A stretch of DNA of 64,000 nucleotides from a bacterium D16-34 (GCA_003612515.1 RAZB01000009.1:1-64000), one strand, 5' to 3'; shown: positions 40,424 to 50,919, numbered from the stretch's first letter. Notes: a model not told the origin generated them from the sequence alone. Made by a program: numbers and translations.

Positions 40424-43400
40424 ATGTCACAGACAAAAAAAGCAATGGATGGCATGACAGCTGCTGGGTATGCTGCCTATTCGCTGTCAGATGCGGCTAT
40501 CATATTTCCTATTACCCCTGCATCACATATGGCAGAAACCATTGAGTTGTGGTCAAGTCAGGGACAAAAAAACTTCTTCGGTCAGACGGTTGACGTTAAA
40601 GAGATGCAGTCAGAAAAAGGAGTTGCAGGCGCATTGCATGGCGTGTTAGCTGGTGGTGCGCTGGGAACAACCATCACTGACTCGCAAGGCCTTATGCTGA
40701 TGATCCCAAATATGTTTAAGATTTCTGGCGAAAATCTCCCAGGAGTTTTTCATGTGACCTGCAGATCACTTTCAACGCATGCACTCTCAATCTTTGGCGA
40801 TCATCAAGATATTATGGCAGTACGCCAGACCGGTGTTGCAATGCTTGGCTCTGCATCGGTGCAAGAATGCATGGATCTGTCTTGGGTGGCGCATTTGTCT
40901 GCTATAGATAGCTCGCTTCCTTTTGTGCACTTCTTTGATGGGTTCCGTACGTCAGATGAGATTGAAACCATTGATGCAATTGATCCACAAGCCATGGTTG
41001 ATCTGGTCAATTGGGATAAAATTCGCGAATTTAGGCATCGCGCGCTCGAACCCGAAAACCCTGTTGTTCGCGGCACTGCGCAAAATCCGGATATCTATTT
41101 CCAGAATAGAGAGGCGGCAAATCTGCTGTATGACCAATTGCCCGATATTGTGCAGGCCAATATGGACAAGATCGCACAGGTGACAGGAAGGAAATATCAT
41201 CTGTTTGATTATGTTGGAGCACCGGATGCTGAGCACGTGGTTATTACTATGGCATCATCTTGCGATGTTGTGGAAGAGGTCGTGCGGTATCTGGTAGATA
41301 AAGGCGAAAAAGTTGGCTTGGTTAAAGTGCGCCTGTATCGTCCGTTCTCGGCTCAGCATTTAATGGATGCGCTTCCTGCTACAACCAAAGTGGTGAGCGC
41401 GCTTGATAGAACCAAGGAGCCAGGAAGCCAAGGCGAACCGCTGTTCCAAGATGTTGCTATGGCGGTTTTGGATTCAGGGCGCAACATTAAAGTGTATGGT
41501 GGCCGTTATGGCTTGTCTTCGAAGGATTTTTCGCCAACCATGGCAAAAGCAGTGTTCGACAACATGGCTGCTGCTTCTCCAAAAAAGCGCTTTACCGTGG
41601 GCATTGTTGACGATGTTACCAATACCTCTCTTGAACTTGGCGAGCCACTATATACCTTCCCAGGACATGCGACGCAGTGTATATTTTACGGCTTTGGCTC
41701 TGATGGCACGGTAGGCGCCAACAAACAAGCAGCGCGTATTGTGGGCGATTATGCGGACAAGTATGCCCAGGATTATGCGTGGTTTGACTCGCGTAAGTCT
41801 GGAGGGCTGACCATTTCGTATCTGCGTTTTGCCGATGCGCCAATACATTCGCCATATCTTATTAATCAAGCTGATTATGTGGCATGTCACAAGGACATTT
41901 ATGCATCGCGCAGACGCTACCACATGCTTGATGATCTCAAAGAAGGTGGCATTTTCGTCTTGAATTCACCGTGGGAGACTGTGCAAGATTTAGAGACGCA
42001 TATCCCATCAGATTTGTTGCGCGATATTGCAAAGAAAAAGGCGCAGTTTTATAACATCAATGCCGCACAGCTCGCTGCAGATTGTGGTTTAGGTGCGCGC
42101 ATCAATATGATCATGCAGGTGGTCTTCTTCAAGCTTTCAGGTGTGATGGATTTTAATGAAGCGATCAGCCATCTTAAAGACGATATAGCCACCATGTATG
42201 CCTCAAAAGGCGCCGATGTAGTAAAGCGAGACATTGAAGCTGTCGAAAAAACGCTGTCATATCTCAAGCGTATTGAGTATCCGCAAAGCTGGGCCAAGCT
42301 TAATGATGCACATGGCGACTCTGGCGCACAAACCGCCATGGATGATTTGGGCGTGCATGAAAGCGCTTATGTCGAAGAGGTCTTTAAGCCGATGGAAGAG
42401 CTTAAAGGCAACGAGCTTCCCGTCTCGAAATTCAATCCAGATGGAGCGGTGCCTTTAGGAACGACAGCACTTGAAAAGCGTACGGTAGCCTTTGAGATCC
42501 CGCAGTGGGATAGGCAAAAGTGCGTTCAGTGCTATGAGTGCTCGTTGGTGTGTCCGCATGCAGCAATTCGTCCGTATCTTGCAACTGATGAAGAACTCGC
42601 AGATGCGCCTCAGACATATGAAGCTAAACAGGCAACGCTCAAAGATCATACTGATCTGCACTTCCGCATTCAGGCATATCCGCAAGATTGCGTTGGATGT
42701 GGCTCGTGTGCAACGAATTGTCCGGGGCATGCGCTTCATATGGAGCCGATTGCGACACAGCTTGAGACACAAAAGGCAAATCTTTCCTTTGCGCAAAACA
42801 ACATCTCATACAAAGATGATTTGATTCCAGCGTCAACCGTACCTGGAACACAGCTGCAAAAACCTTTGCTTGAGTTTTCGAGTTGCTGTGCAGGCTGCGG
42901 TGAGACGCCTTACGTTAAGTTGCTTACGCAGCTCTTTGGTGATCGGCTCGTAATTGCAAATGCAACGGGTTGTTCGTCAATTTGGGGTGCGTACATGCCT
43001 GCAATGCCGTATACCACCAATGAACAAGGGCACGGTCCTGCCTGGTCAAATTCACTTTTTGAAGACAATGGTGAGTATGGCTACGGCATTCATAAGGGAA
43101 TAAAAATTCGCCGTGGACATCTTGAGGCGCTCGTAAAACAAGCGCTTGCAAATAAGAATTCAGCGCAACTTCCCGCCAAGCTTGAAGAATTGCTTACAAC
43201 ATGGCTTGAAGTCAAAGATGATGGCGAGGATTCTTATCGGGTAGGTCAGGCAATCCAAGCAAGTATCGTGGAGGCTAACCTTTCGCAAACCGAGCCCTAT
43301 AAAAGCATGCTTGAGTACGGCACCATGTTTGGCAAAAAGAGCGTCTGGGCTGTAGGTGGCGATGGCTGGGCATATGATATTGGGTATGGCGGAATTGATC

Positions 43401-44014
43401 ATGTGCTTGCCAGTGGCGAAGATATCAATATTCTGGTGCTTGATACTGAGTGCTATTCCAATACGGGCGGAGAGCTTTCCAAGGCAACACAACTCGGTAG
43501 CGTTTCAGGATTTGCCCAGGATGGCAAAAAGACTCCCAAAAAGAATCTTGGTCGCATGATGATGGCGTATGGCTATGTCTATGTAGCGCATGTGTGCTTG
43601 GGAGCAAACATGCAGCAAGTTATTACAGCCATGCGCGAGGCTGAAAGCTATCCGGGTCCGTCAATTGTTATCTGCTTATGTCCTTGCATTTCTTGGGGGC
43701 TCAAAGCAGGTATGCATTCGGTGGTGCCAGCACAAAAAGAGGCAGTTGCGTCTGGCTATTGGCCGCTCTGGCGCTTTAATCCCGCGCTTGCTGATAAAGG
43801 GCAAAATCCCTTTATCTTAGACTCAGCTGCACCTGATACAGCAGACGGACTCCCGCCATTTTTGGATGGGCAGAATCGCTATGCTAGCTTGAAAGATAAA
43901 AAACCGCAGCTTTCGGCAATGCTACAAAGCGAGCTCGCAAAAGATTGCGCGCAAAACTATAGGGAACTCAATCGCACAAAAGCGGTATATGAACCTGAGA
44001 AGTCGCAAAGCTAA
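40424..44014 (+). CDS. nifJ: Pyruvate:ferredoxin (flavodoxin) oxidoreductase, single-chain
   Basis: A 1196-residue fused PFOR that oxidises pyruvate and CoA to acetyl-CoA and CO2, passing electrons to ferredoxin. Domain order is normal: N-terminal domain with FPITPASHMAETIE, CoA region, a 2x[4Fe-4S] insert with CVQCYECSLVCP (about 701-712) and CVGCGSCATNCPGHAL (about 755-770), then the ThDP domain with CCAGCGETPYVKL, GDGWAYDIGYGGIDH and DTECYSNTGGELSKAT. ATG at 40424 follows AAGGGG by 5 nt; GTG at 40418 overlaps that site. It is monocistronic and a central anaerobic energy gene; it lies between oxc-AEC and frc without obvious cause. Confidence 0.96.
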   Translation: MSQTKKAMDGMTAAGYAAYSLSDAAIIFPITPASHMAETIELWSSQGQKNFFGQTVDVKEMQSEKGVAGALHGVLAGGALGTTITDSQGLMLMIPNMFKISGENLPGVFHVTCRSLSTHALSIFGDHQDIMAVRQTGVAMLGSASVQECMDLSWVAHLSAIDSSLPFVHFFDGFRTSDEIETIDAIDPQAMVDLVNWDKIREFRHRALEPENPVVRGTAQNPDIYFQNREAANLLYDQLPDIVQANMDKIAQVTGRKYHLFDYVGAPDAEHVVITMASSCDVVEEVVRYLVDKGEKVGLVKVRLYRPFSAQHLMDALPATTKVVSALDRTKEPGSQGEPLFQDVAMAVLDSGRNIKVYGGRYGLSSKDFSPTMAKAVFDNMAAASPKKRFTVGIVDDVTNTSLELGEPLYTFPGHATQCIFYGFGSDGTVGANKQAARIVGDYADKYAQDYAWFDSRKSGGLTISYLRFADAPIHSPYLINQADYVACHKDIYASRRRYHMLDDLKEGGIFVLNSPWETVQDLETHIPSDLLRDIAKKKAQFYNINAAQLAADCGLGARINMIMQVVFFKLSGVMDFNEAISHLKDDIATMYASKGADVVKRDIEAVEKTLSYLKRIEYPQSWAKLNDAHGDSGAQTAMDDLGVHESAYVEEVFKPMEELKGNELPVSKFNPDGAVPLGTTALEKRTVAFEIPQWDRQKCVQCYECSLVCPHAAIRPYLATDEELADAPQTYEAKQATLKDHTDLHFRIQAYPQDCVGCGSCATNCPGHALHMEPIATQLETQKANLSFAQNNISYKDDLIPASTVPGTQLQKPLLEFSSCCAGCGETPYVKLLTQLFGDRLVIANATGCSSIWGAYMPAMPYTTNEQGHGPAWSNSLFEDNGEYGYGIHKGIKIRRGHLEALVKQALANKNSAQLPAKLEELLTTWLEVKDDGEDSYRVGQAIQASIVEANLSQTEPYKSMLEYGTMFGKKSVWAVGGDGWAYDIGYGGIDHVLASGEDINILVLDTECYSNTGGELSKATQLGSVSGFAQDGKKTPKKNLGRMMMAYGYVYVAHVCLGANMQQVITAMREAESYPGPSIVICLCPCISWGLKAGMHSVVPAQKEAVASGYWPLWRFNPALADKGQNPFILDSAAPDTADGLPPFLDGQNRYASLKDKKPQLSAMLQSELAKDCAQNYRELNRTKAVYEPEKSQS

Positions 44015-44045
44015 GTCAAAGCGTTTGGCGTGAGTATTTGTGAGT

Positions 44046-44084
44046 GGCTCATGAGTGCGGGTGATATATCTCCGCACTCATGAG
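44046..44084. terminator. Long hairpin between convergent nifJ and aldo/keto reductase genes
   Basis: GCTCATGAGTGCGG (44046-44059) and CCGCACTCATGAGC (44071-44084) are perfectly complementary over 14 bp with an 11-nt loop. The right arm ends at the base before the reductase stop codon. The T-tails are weak on both strands. Confidence 0.65.
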
Positions 44085-45329
44085 CTATAGTTTGGCTTTT
44101 GCTGCTGCCTGAGCACGCTCTTTACAAAGATCTGCCCACTTTGGCATGGCATCTAGCATAGATGAGAGCTGTTCGAGTGCTTCAGGGATATCGATGCCCT
44201 GTGGGCACATGTGCATGCAAGCTTGGCAGGCAATACAATCTGATGCACGATGGCCAGCGCTAATTGCATCCATTTGCATCCCTACGGTGAAATTAGTGGC
44301 GAAGCGCAGGTCATTATAGGCTTCCAACATAAAGGGAATATCAATCTGTGCTGGACATGTTTCGGTGCAGTAGCGACAAGCTGTGCAAGGAACGCCACAT
44401 TTAAGCGATTCGGCCATTGCCAACAATGCCGCCTCATCGTCTGCGGTAAGCCCAGAGGGCTGCATGAACGTCGCGCAGTTTTGTTCCATCTGCTCAACGT
44501 TTGACATGCCCGATAAGATAACTTTTACGTTTTCAAGCTTCAAAAGCCATTCAAATGCCCATGCCGCAGCGCTCAGATTTGGATGCAGTGCACTTAGCTG
44601 TTTCATCTGGTTTTCGGACAGGTTTGCGAGCTTGCCTCCACGCAATGGCTCCATAACGACAATTGGGATACCTGCTTGCGTTAGCAATTCGTACTTTTCT
44701 TGCCCACGCTGGAGTGACCAGTCTACATAATTGAGCTGAATTTGGCAGAACTCCATAATATTGTTGCCGGTAAACAGAGATGCTGTTTGCGGGTCGCGCT
44801 CCGCTAGTTCAGCATATTTAGCGGCTCTATATTCCAAAAAGGATGTTAAGTTTTCTGGTCGACCATGACAGGAAAAACCAAGATGGCGAATGCGACCACA
44901 TCGCTTTTGTTCTATGAAATACTCCGCAATGCCCCAGCGTTCATCGGTATATACCTCAATGGAAGCCTCATAGACGTTATGGAGCAGATAAAAGTCGAAG
45001 TATTCAACACCGCACTTTTTCAGCTGCTCTTCAAAGATTGGTGCAGGATCATACGTTTCAGCAAGTTGATGCCCCGGATACTTGCTCGCCAGAAAAAATG
45101 TTTCACGAGGATGGCGAGCAAGCGATTTTCCGAGGGCGATCTCTGACATGTTCGCGTGGTAGGGGTAGGCGGTGTCAAAGTAATTGACACCGCTCTCAAG
45201 TGCGATATCGACCATAGCATCAAGGGCGACCTGATTAATGCTTTCTTGGTTGTTGTCAATGATTGGTAGACGCATGGCGCCAAAGCCAAGGCGGCTTACC
45301 GTATCTCCCAAGAAATTGTTTGTCAGCAT
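44085..45329 (-). CDS. Aldo/keto reductase with C-terminal ferredoxin-type 4Fe-4S domain
   Basis: A 414-residue protein. Residues 1-270 form the aldo/keto reductase barrel: LGFGAMRLP near the start, NYFDTAYPYH (catalytic Asp/Tyr region, about 44-53), DFYLLHNV, then VVMEPLRGGKLA. The C-terminus adds a domain with CGVPCTACRYCTETCP (about 306-321) and CIACQACMHMCPQGIDIP (about 362-379). Such fusions are common in anaerobes and probably couple ferredoxin to carbonyl reduction; the substrate is unknown. The frame opens at 45347, but ATG at 45329 follows AAAGGAG by 5 nt. It is cotranscribed or at least codirectional with the giant surface gene, whose stop is 29 bp upstream. Confidence 0.9.
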   Translation of the reverse strand: MLTNNFLGDTVSRLGFGAMRLPIIDNNQESINQVALDAMVDIALESGVNYFDTAYPYHANMSEIALGKSLARHPRETFFLASKYPGHQLAETYDPAPIFEEQLKKCGVEYFDFYLLHNVYEASIEVYTDERWGIAEYFIEQKRCGRIRHLGFSCHGRPENLTSFLEYRAAKYAELAERDPQTASLFTGNNIMEFCQIQLNYVDWSLQRGQEKYELLTQAGIPIVVMEPLRGGKLANLSENQMKQLSALHPNLSAAAWAFEWLLKLENVKVILSGMSNVEQMEQNCATFMQPSGLTADDEAALLAMAESLKCGVPCTACRYCTETCPAQIDIPFMLEAYNDLRFATNFTVGMQMDAISAGHRASDCIACQACMHMCPQGIDIPEALEQLSSMLDAMPKWADLCKERAQAAAKAKL

Positions 45330-45357
45330 GTGCGCTCCTTTATGCATGACTGAGCAT

Positions 45358-48300
45358 CTATTGCTGTTTGCGCCAGCTCATCAGCAGCGCGGCACCTGCA
45401 CATAAAGCTGCTAAACCTAAGAAGGCAAGTGCGTAGGTTGTGCTATCTCCGGTTGCCGCAAGAGCAGACTTGTCTGCCTTGGGAAGGCCTTGTAATGCAG
45501 CAAGGTCATCACCATTTGAAGATGATCCATTATCTGCGCCGCCAGTGTTTGGAAGCGGTGTGCCGCCCAAAATGCCGCCGTTTGCGTCCACATTAGCCGA
45601 AGGATAAACAGGTTCACGATTAGCTGCACCTGGATGCTTGGCAAGATAATCATCCCAACCTTCTTCGGGTACAAAAGATTGTCCCGGCGTAAAGCTTGAT
45701 GAGCCATCTGTGATAGTTGAAACATCAACACCAGCAGGTGTGGTGCCATGGGCAGTTGCGATATTGCCAACATCTTGACCAATTGCATCTTCGCTTACGG
45801 TCACATCAAAAATAAGTGATGCTTCGGTGTTTCCAAGCAGATCTCCAACTGTTGCTGCCAGGACGCGATCTTGCGGGTTGTAGGCGCCATCATCAACGGC
45901 ATAGGTGTGGCCTTTGGCGTCAATTACCTGGATAGAACCGGGCACAAGTTCAAGACCTAGAGGAATCTCGTCGCGAATGATCGTCTCGTACCAAGCGGTA
46001 TGAAGGCGCGTATTTTTCACGGTTACGGTATAGCGAACCGTGTCGCCTACATGGGTATCTCCGTCATCACGCGTGAGATTTTGGGCGGTCTTGGTGGTAA
46101 CGATGTCTGCTGGTCCAGACTCATCGTCTTGATCTTTCGGAGAAGCAGGAAGCACGATTGGCATGTCCGGATCAGTGGTGCTCGGAGTAGAGATGAATTC
46201 CTCTTCTAACTCGCTCCACGGCTTATCAGGAACATATACCGAGCCTGGCGTGGGCTTTTTGTTCGGTTGTGGATTGTCGGGATCGTCGCCGTCTCCCGGG
46301 GTGCCGTCTCCGCTGCCATCACCGGTGCCATCGTCGTCACCGGGGGTGTTGGTGCCAATCCACTCATCAGTTGGGCTTTGACCCAAAATGGAAACCTCAA
46401 TGCCTGGGCCTTCGGGGCGCTTGGGGGTGTTGGGGTCGCTTGGGTTATCCGGGTTGCTTGGGTCACTCGGATCGCCAGGATTGCTCGGATCACCTGGGTT
46501 GTCCGGGTTGCTCGGATCATCCGGATTGCCTGGATCGGTGCTACCCGGGTTATTCTTTTCGGCTTCACGGGTCTCTTCGGTGGACAAGATGTCAACGTCA
46601 ACAGAGAGCGAAACCTTTTCTCCGCCATAGATGTCACCTGCAACAACAGCGATGATACCCGTCTCGGGGTCATATGCGCTGTCGTCAACAGTGTAGCGAT
46701 TGCCCTGCGCGTCAACTAAGGTGATCGTGCCAGGTTTCGGCTCATAGCCAACAGGCAGCACGAGCTTAACGACGCCATCAACAAGCTTTGAATCGGGAGC
46801 TATGTTTTCGGTGGTAGAGGTTACGCGAATGGTATCGCCGACCAGAATACGATCGTCGGTATGCTGCTCGGTTTTGCCAATGATCTCGGTGGTTACCGTG
46901 GTAACAATATCAGCAGCATTGGGATCTTTTGGCAATACGGGAGTAGGCTCAGGAATGACAGGCATGCCTGGTGCCGGTGGGGTAGCATCAGTGTTGGGTA
47001 CCACAATAATATCGGTGCCAACAATGAGATCCTCAGGTGGGTTCACCTCTTCGCCGGGGTTGAGATTGTCAACCTCTTTGCCATATCCGCCACCACCACT
47101 AGGGGTATTGGTGATAGTGGGGAGTTCTCCGTCTGAAGGACGCGTGCCGAGACCGTCAGGAACGGTTGCCCTGAAGCGCACTGATGTAGATTGACCGCCA
47201 AAGACTGAGCCGACAACCTTAGAAAGCGTTTGAGCATTGAAGGTATATTCGCCGGTCTTAAGATCAGTCCACGTCAAACCTTCCCAGTCAAAGTCCTGAT
47301 AGAAGGCATCGCTGCTTAAGGTTGTGTCACCATCAGGGGTGGGGTAGTTCGCTGCGAGTTCAACAGAATTTGCGTCGAAGATGAGCTTGTCATCAATGGC
47401 GTCTTTTAATTCTGCCGCCTGCCACGAAGAACCGGGCGTGAGATTCAAGCCTGAAACGGTGTATTCGATGGTGTCGCCAGGGCGCGGAGGCGTGAGCGCG
47501 CGCAGAGAGTTTGAGTTGTCTGCTTGCGCAATGATGCCCGTATCTACAAAAGGCGTCAGCAGATCATTAAACAGAGCACTTTGAGCTGCCGGGGCGCTTT
47601 CAAGAGCCGTGATGTTTTTCCAAATAAGGCGAATTTGAACGCTTGGGCGAAGTGAAGGATCTGGCAAGATGTTGACGGTCAGTTCGCGATGCTGGCCGGT
47701 GAACAGGGCGTTTGCCGGTTGATCCATGGTAATAACGCATGTGCCGCAGCTAAATACATTAATTTTGACATTGCCATCTTCGTCATAAACCGGGTTGCCA
47801 TCTTCATCGCGAACAATGTCGGCAACAGCAGGATTTGATGAAGTGAACGTAACTGGTGCAGCTGAGGTTGAAGTAAAGCTCATATTGAAGAAGTCTTGCG
47901 TAGCTGCATCTCCATGGAAATCAGTATAGGTGCCGGTAACCGTCTTGGCGTCTGAGTCGTACTTCAGATCCGCCGGTCCGTCAATTTCAATTTTGTCGGT
48001 TGGGGCAACCGGCACGATGAAGGTGTCTTCTGAGTCCGCATTTGCGGGGTTGTCTTCAACGCCCTTGATATAGTTTTTGTCTGCGATATATTCGAGTGAA
48101 ACCTTGTGAACGGTGCCATCTGCAGTAGAGGTACCAGACTCCAAAAGCTCGCTATCAAGGCGTGTGGGGTCAAGGTAATACACAACTTTGGTAGTCGCAC
48201 GACCGCTCGGTGCTGATTCTGCAGGAATAATCTCAAAGCTTGAATAGGCAGATGCCTCTATGACTTCTTTCGTAAGCGGGATAGGATCGCCGATAGGCTT

Positions 48301-50676
48301 ACCATCTAAAGTTACCTGCACTGATCCGGTTGGAGCTTCGCACGTTTTTGCGGTATTACTTGCGGCATGGATATTGAAATCAAGGCGAATGCGGTTGCCT
48401 GGGTCAGGCGAATCTTTCGTCGTGGGAGTCCAGGTACCATCCTCAGACAAGGTGCCATATTGCGTTGAGGAAATATCTAAGATGGCGGGAACGCGATAAA
48501 CTTCAGCCCAGCCAGTAATGCGATGTCCCCAGTAATTGAACGAGAAAGGCTCAGTTTCTGAGTATTCGCGCGAAACGATTTCGAACTTAAACACACCAGA
48601 ATCTGCAGGCATGCTTCCTTCGCGAATAACTTCACTTCCAGGCAAAGGAAGTTCATCTCCGCGATTGGCATATTGCTGATAGCTTACATCAAGCTTGGTC
48701 GGATCTTTCAAAAGCTTTCCCTGCTCCTCAAACGGAGTGGTGTCAAGCGGGTTGTCTTCTGAAACGGTAAACATTTCAAAAGGCAGGCCGTCGTAGTTTT
48801 TGGAAAGACCTGAGAAATATTGTTGTTGATCTGCGGGAAGCTTATCAATATCAATGTTGATATAGCGCTTCAAAAGCGAGCCTTGGTCGCCACCTACCTC
48901 TTCGACATACATTGGCTCTAAGGAATGCTCAACGCCTTCGTCGTCGCGATAGGACAAAGTTACCGTAACATTTTTGCCGGTTGCTGACTCGGGAAGCCAG
49001 AGGTATAAGTTGCCATCATGCAGATAAGATGGTGCGCCATAGTTTTGAACCTGGTTATCAATTTGGAGCTTCCATTTGGTAATAGGAACGGTAGAATTTT
49101 CGCCATCTTCAAATTCCGAACTTAAGTTAATGGTAAGCATCTGTACCTTGTCGCTGTCGGGCAGATACTTGCGGTTTGCAATGACAGGATCGTTTGGATT
49201 GCCACCTGCGACAGCAATAACGTCATCCCAGTTCTCTATGCCTTCAGTGTTAAAAGCGGTGTCGCCAATGCCTTGAAACATAGGTTTGCCGGTGGTGGGA
49301 TGGTTTTCTACAAAGACAGAGCCGCCTGTTACCAGGGTATATCCGTTGCGCGCTCCGATGCCATATAAGTAAGGGTTAATGCTTGTTTTGTTAGGGACAG
49401 ATGTGATGAGCGTACCGCCGGTAATGCGGATAACGTGGTTTTTGTTTGCGGCAGGACCATGTGCGCAACATTGACCTACGGCATTTCCGTGAAAGGCAGC
49501 AGTTACATTGATGTAGCCACCGTTAATAGAAATATCTCCCGCAACGGTGTGGAAGTGCTTTGCTGTGGGGCTTTGAATGTTAGGACCGCCGTCATAAGGT
49601 ACGCCATACCACGTATAACCATACGAGACGCTTTCGCTATCTGCGCCAGTCGGAACCTCAATAGCATCTGGCTTACACGTGTTGCCATGATGCCCTGACA
49701 TATCATAGTATCCAAAGCCGGCGCCGATGCCTGTTCCGCATGAGCCGCCCGCTGCAGTAACGTTGCCACCGTTGATGGTGATGATGGTTCCTGAGCCAGC
49801 AGCTCCGCCGCCAATGCCTGATCCATTAGGATAGCTCCAGTTGCTGCCAGTGAAGTGCGATACTTTGGCAGAAATGGTGCCGCCATTGATAATAATGGTA
49901 CCTGCGTTTTCACGAGGACCAGAACCAATGCAGGCAGAGTGTCCGCCGCCTTGAGCATCCAAGATGCCAGGATTGGCAGAATCCATGCTGGTAATAGGGT
50001 CTCCAGCTTTTAGCGTTTGTCCGCCTATGAGCGTGACATCTTCGCCGATCATGCCATTTTTGGGTGTCACGATTTGGTTGTTGGTGTCTAAGTTACGAAT
50101 GGAGTCGTCAATGACAAGAACTGAGCCCCAACCACAACGAATGGCAGGCCAACCGTTGGCACCGGTGATGGTGTTTTGCAATGTGTTGGTTGTACCGTCT
50201 GCCAAGGTCAAATGAAGTTTTGTTTTGTTGACGATGTCGTAGGCGTTGGTAACTTTTTTGCCGTCGCCATCTTCGTCAGAGTTGGTGATCATGTTGATAG
50301 GTGCGCAGGCGCCCGTTACGATGGTGACGCCAGCTAAAGTAAGATCAGCTTGCACACCTGCATCAATTTGAATAGTTTGCGCAGTTGTGGTTTTACCTGC
50401 TGCCATTTTGATCGTCAACGGTGTGCTGGTCTTGATGCGAAGGATGTTGTTCGCAAATTCAAAATCTGTCGGAGATGTTCCTCCTAGTACAAGAAAATCT
50501 CCTGCGGTGGTTCCTGACTCATCTGCTTGTGGAGCAGGAACAACGTTTGTTACGCTTTCTTCCGCCGTGGCTTCTTGTTCGGTTGCAAGCGCAGCGGTTG
50601 GTATCATCAGCCCGCTTGCTAAAACGCCAGCAAGAAGCACACGAAGGAGTTTATGCGAAACAGTTTGTTTCTTCAT
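45358..50676 (-). CDS. Giant sortase-anchored surface protein with beta-helix and DUF11-like repeats
   Basis: A 1772-residue wall protein. The signal peptide is about 1-31 (RVLLAGVLASGLMIPTAALA). Residues 60-430 are Gly/Asn-rich with repeats such as GSGIGGGAAGSGTIITINGG and GDISINGGYINVT, suggesting a right-handed beta-helix. The middle (about 600-1200) looks like Ig-type and DUF11 domains. Two related DUF11-like repeats begin near 1257 (VTTVTTEIIGKTEQHTDDRI) and 1523 (IVTTKTAQNLTRDDGDTH), separated by a Pro/Asn/Asp/Gly-rich spacer (about 1373-1417). The C-terminus has LAATG (about 1738), a hydrophobic helix and RKQQ, a sortase signal; LPNTG also occurs at about 1707. ATG at 50676 follows GAGGAG. 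No sortase gene is in the window. Confidence 0.85.
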   Translation of the reverse strand: MKKQTVSHKLLRVLLAGVLASGLMIPTAALATEQEATAEESVTNVVPAPQADESGTTAGDFLVLGGTSPTDFEFANNILRIKTSTPLTIKMAAGKTTTAQTIQIDAGVQADLTLAGVTIVTGACAPINMITNSDEDGDGKKVTNAYDIVNKTKLHLTLADGTTNTLQNTITGANGWPAIRCGWGSVLVIDDSIRNLDTNNQIVTPKNGMIGEDVTLIGGQTLKAGDPITSMDSANPGILDAQGGGHSACIGSGPRENAGTIIINGGTISAKVSHFTGSNWSYPNGSGIGGGAAGSGTIITINGGNVTAAGGSCGTGIGAGFGYYDMSGHHGNTCKPDAIEVPTGADSESVSYGYTWYGVPYDGGPNIQSPTAKHFHTVAGDISINGGYINVTAAFHGNAVGQCCAHGPAANKNHVIRITGGTLITSVPNKTSINPYLYGIGARNGYTLVTGGSVFVENHPTTGKPMFQGIGDTAFNTEGIENWDDVIAVAGGNPNDPVIANRKYLPDSDKVQMLTINLSSEFEDGENSTVPITKWKLQIDNQVQNYGAPSYLHDGNLYLWLPESATGKNVTVTLSYRDDEGVEHSLEPMYVEEVGGDQGSLLKRYINIDIDKLPADQQQYFSGLSKNYDGLPFEMFTVSEDNPLDTTPFEEQGKLLKDPTKLDVSYQQYANRGDELPLPGSEVIREGSMPADSGVFKFEIVSREYSETEPFSFNYWGHRITGWAEVYRVPAILDISSTQYGTLSEDGTWTPTTKDSPDPGNRIRLDFNIHAASNTAKTCEAPTGSVQVTLDGKPIGDPIPLTKEVIEASAYSSFEIIPAESAPSGRATTKVVYYLDPTRLDSELLESGTSTADGTVHKVSLEYIADKNYIKGVEDNPANADSEDTFIVPVAPTDKIEIDGPADLKYDSDAKTVTGTYTDFHGDAATQDFFNMSFTSTSAAPVTFTSSNPAVADIVRDEDGNPVYDEDGNVKINVFSCGTCVITMDQPANALFTGQHRELTVNILPDPSLRPSVQIRLIWKNITALESAPAAQSALFNDLLTPFVDTGIIAQADNSNSLRALTPPRPGDTIEYTVSGLNLTPGSSWQAAELKDAIDDKLIFDANSVELAANYPTPDGDTTLSSDAFYQDFDWEGLTWTDLKTGEYTFNAQTLSKVVGSVFGGQSTSVRFRATVPDGLGTRPSDGELPTITNTPSGGGGYGKEVDNLNPGEEVNPPEDLIVGTDIIVVPNTDATPPAPGMPVIPEPTPVLPKDPNAADIVTTVTTEIIGKTEQHTDDRILVGDTIRVTSTTENIAPDSKLVDGVVKLVLPVGYEPKPGTITLVDAQGNRYTVDDSAYDPETGIIAVVAGDIYGGEKVSLSVDVDILSTEETREAEKNNPGSTDPGNPDDPSNPDNPGDPSNPGDPSDPSNPDNPSDPNTPKRPEGPGIEVSILGQSPTDEWIGTNTPGDDDGTGDGSGDGTPGDGDDPDNPQPNKKPTPGSVYVPDKPWSELEEEFISTPSTTDPDMPIVLPASPKDQDDESGPADIVTTKTAQNLTRDDGDTHVGDTVRYTVTVKNTRLHTAWYETIIRDEIPLGLELVPGSIQVIDAKGHTYAVDDGAYNPQDRVLAATVGDLLGNTEASLIFDVTVSEDAIGQDVGNIATAHGTTPAGVDVSTITDGSSSFTPGQSFVPEEGWDDYLAKHPGAANREPVYPSANVDANGGILGGTPLPNTGGADNGSSSNGDDLAALQGLPKADKSALAATGDSTTYALAFLGLAALCAGAALLMSWRKQQ

Positions 50677-50796
50677 GATGAGCACTCCTCATTGTTTGCT
50701 GGTGGATGCTAGAGGTTGCTCAACACGGCACGACACCATTTGCCTGAGACCCCCTCGTCACGCATACGGCACCAAAACGTTACTAAACTGATACGA

Positions 50797-50802
50797 ATTA
50801 TA
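50797..50802 (-). promoter_or_regulatory. Probable -10 element of the giant surface gene
   Basis: On the minus strand TATAAT lies 120 bp upstream of the start codon, with a plausible but weak -35 (TTTCTC) 17 bp further. Beside it the 11-mer AGTTTAGTAAC occurs (minus strand, 50775-50785) and again upstream of frc (plus strand, 52274-52284). Confidence 0.45.
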
Positions 50803-50850
50803 GCGCTAATGTCGTGCAAGAGAAACGGTAAACGTGCTGATTAGGCAAGA

Positions 50851-50887
50851 AAAAGAAGCGACACCGCCAGGCGGCATCGCTTCTTTT
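50851..50887 (-). terminator. Terminator of frc
   Basis: AAAAGAAGCGA (50851-50861) pairs with TCGCTTCTTTT (50877-50887); the loop contains a further CCGCC/GGCGG stem. It lies 33 bp beyond the frc stop on the minus strand and insulates the surface gene downstream. Confidence 0.85.
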
Positions 50888-50919
50888 GGTAGCTCGTTAT
50901 TTTTAGCAGCGACGATTGG

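Noticed and set aside
46206-46719. Open frames on both strands across the Pro/Asn/Asp spacer of the giant surface protein
   Set aside because: They mirror the repetitive spacer codons of the real gene and have no independent start signals.
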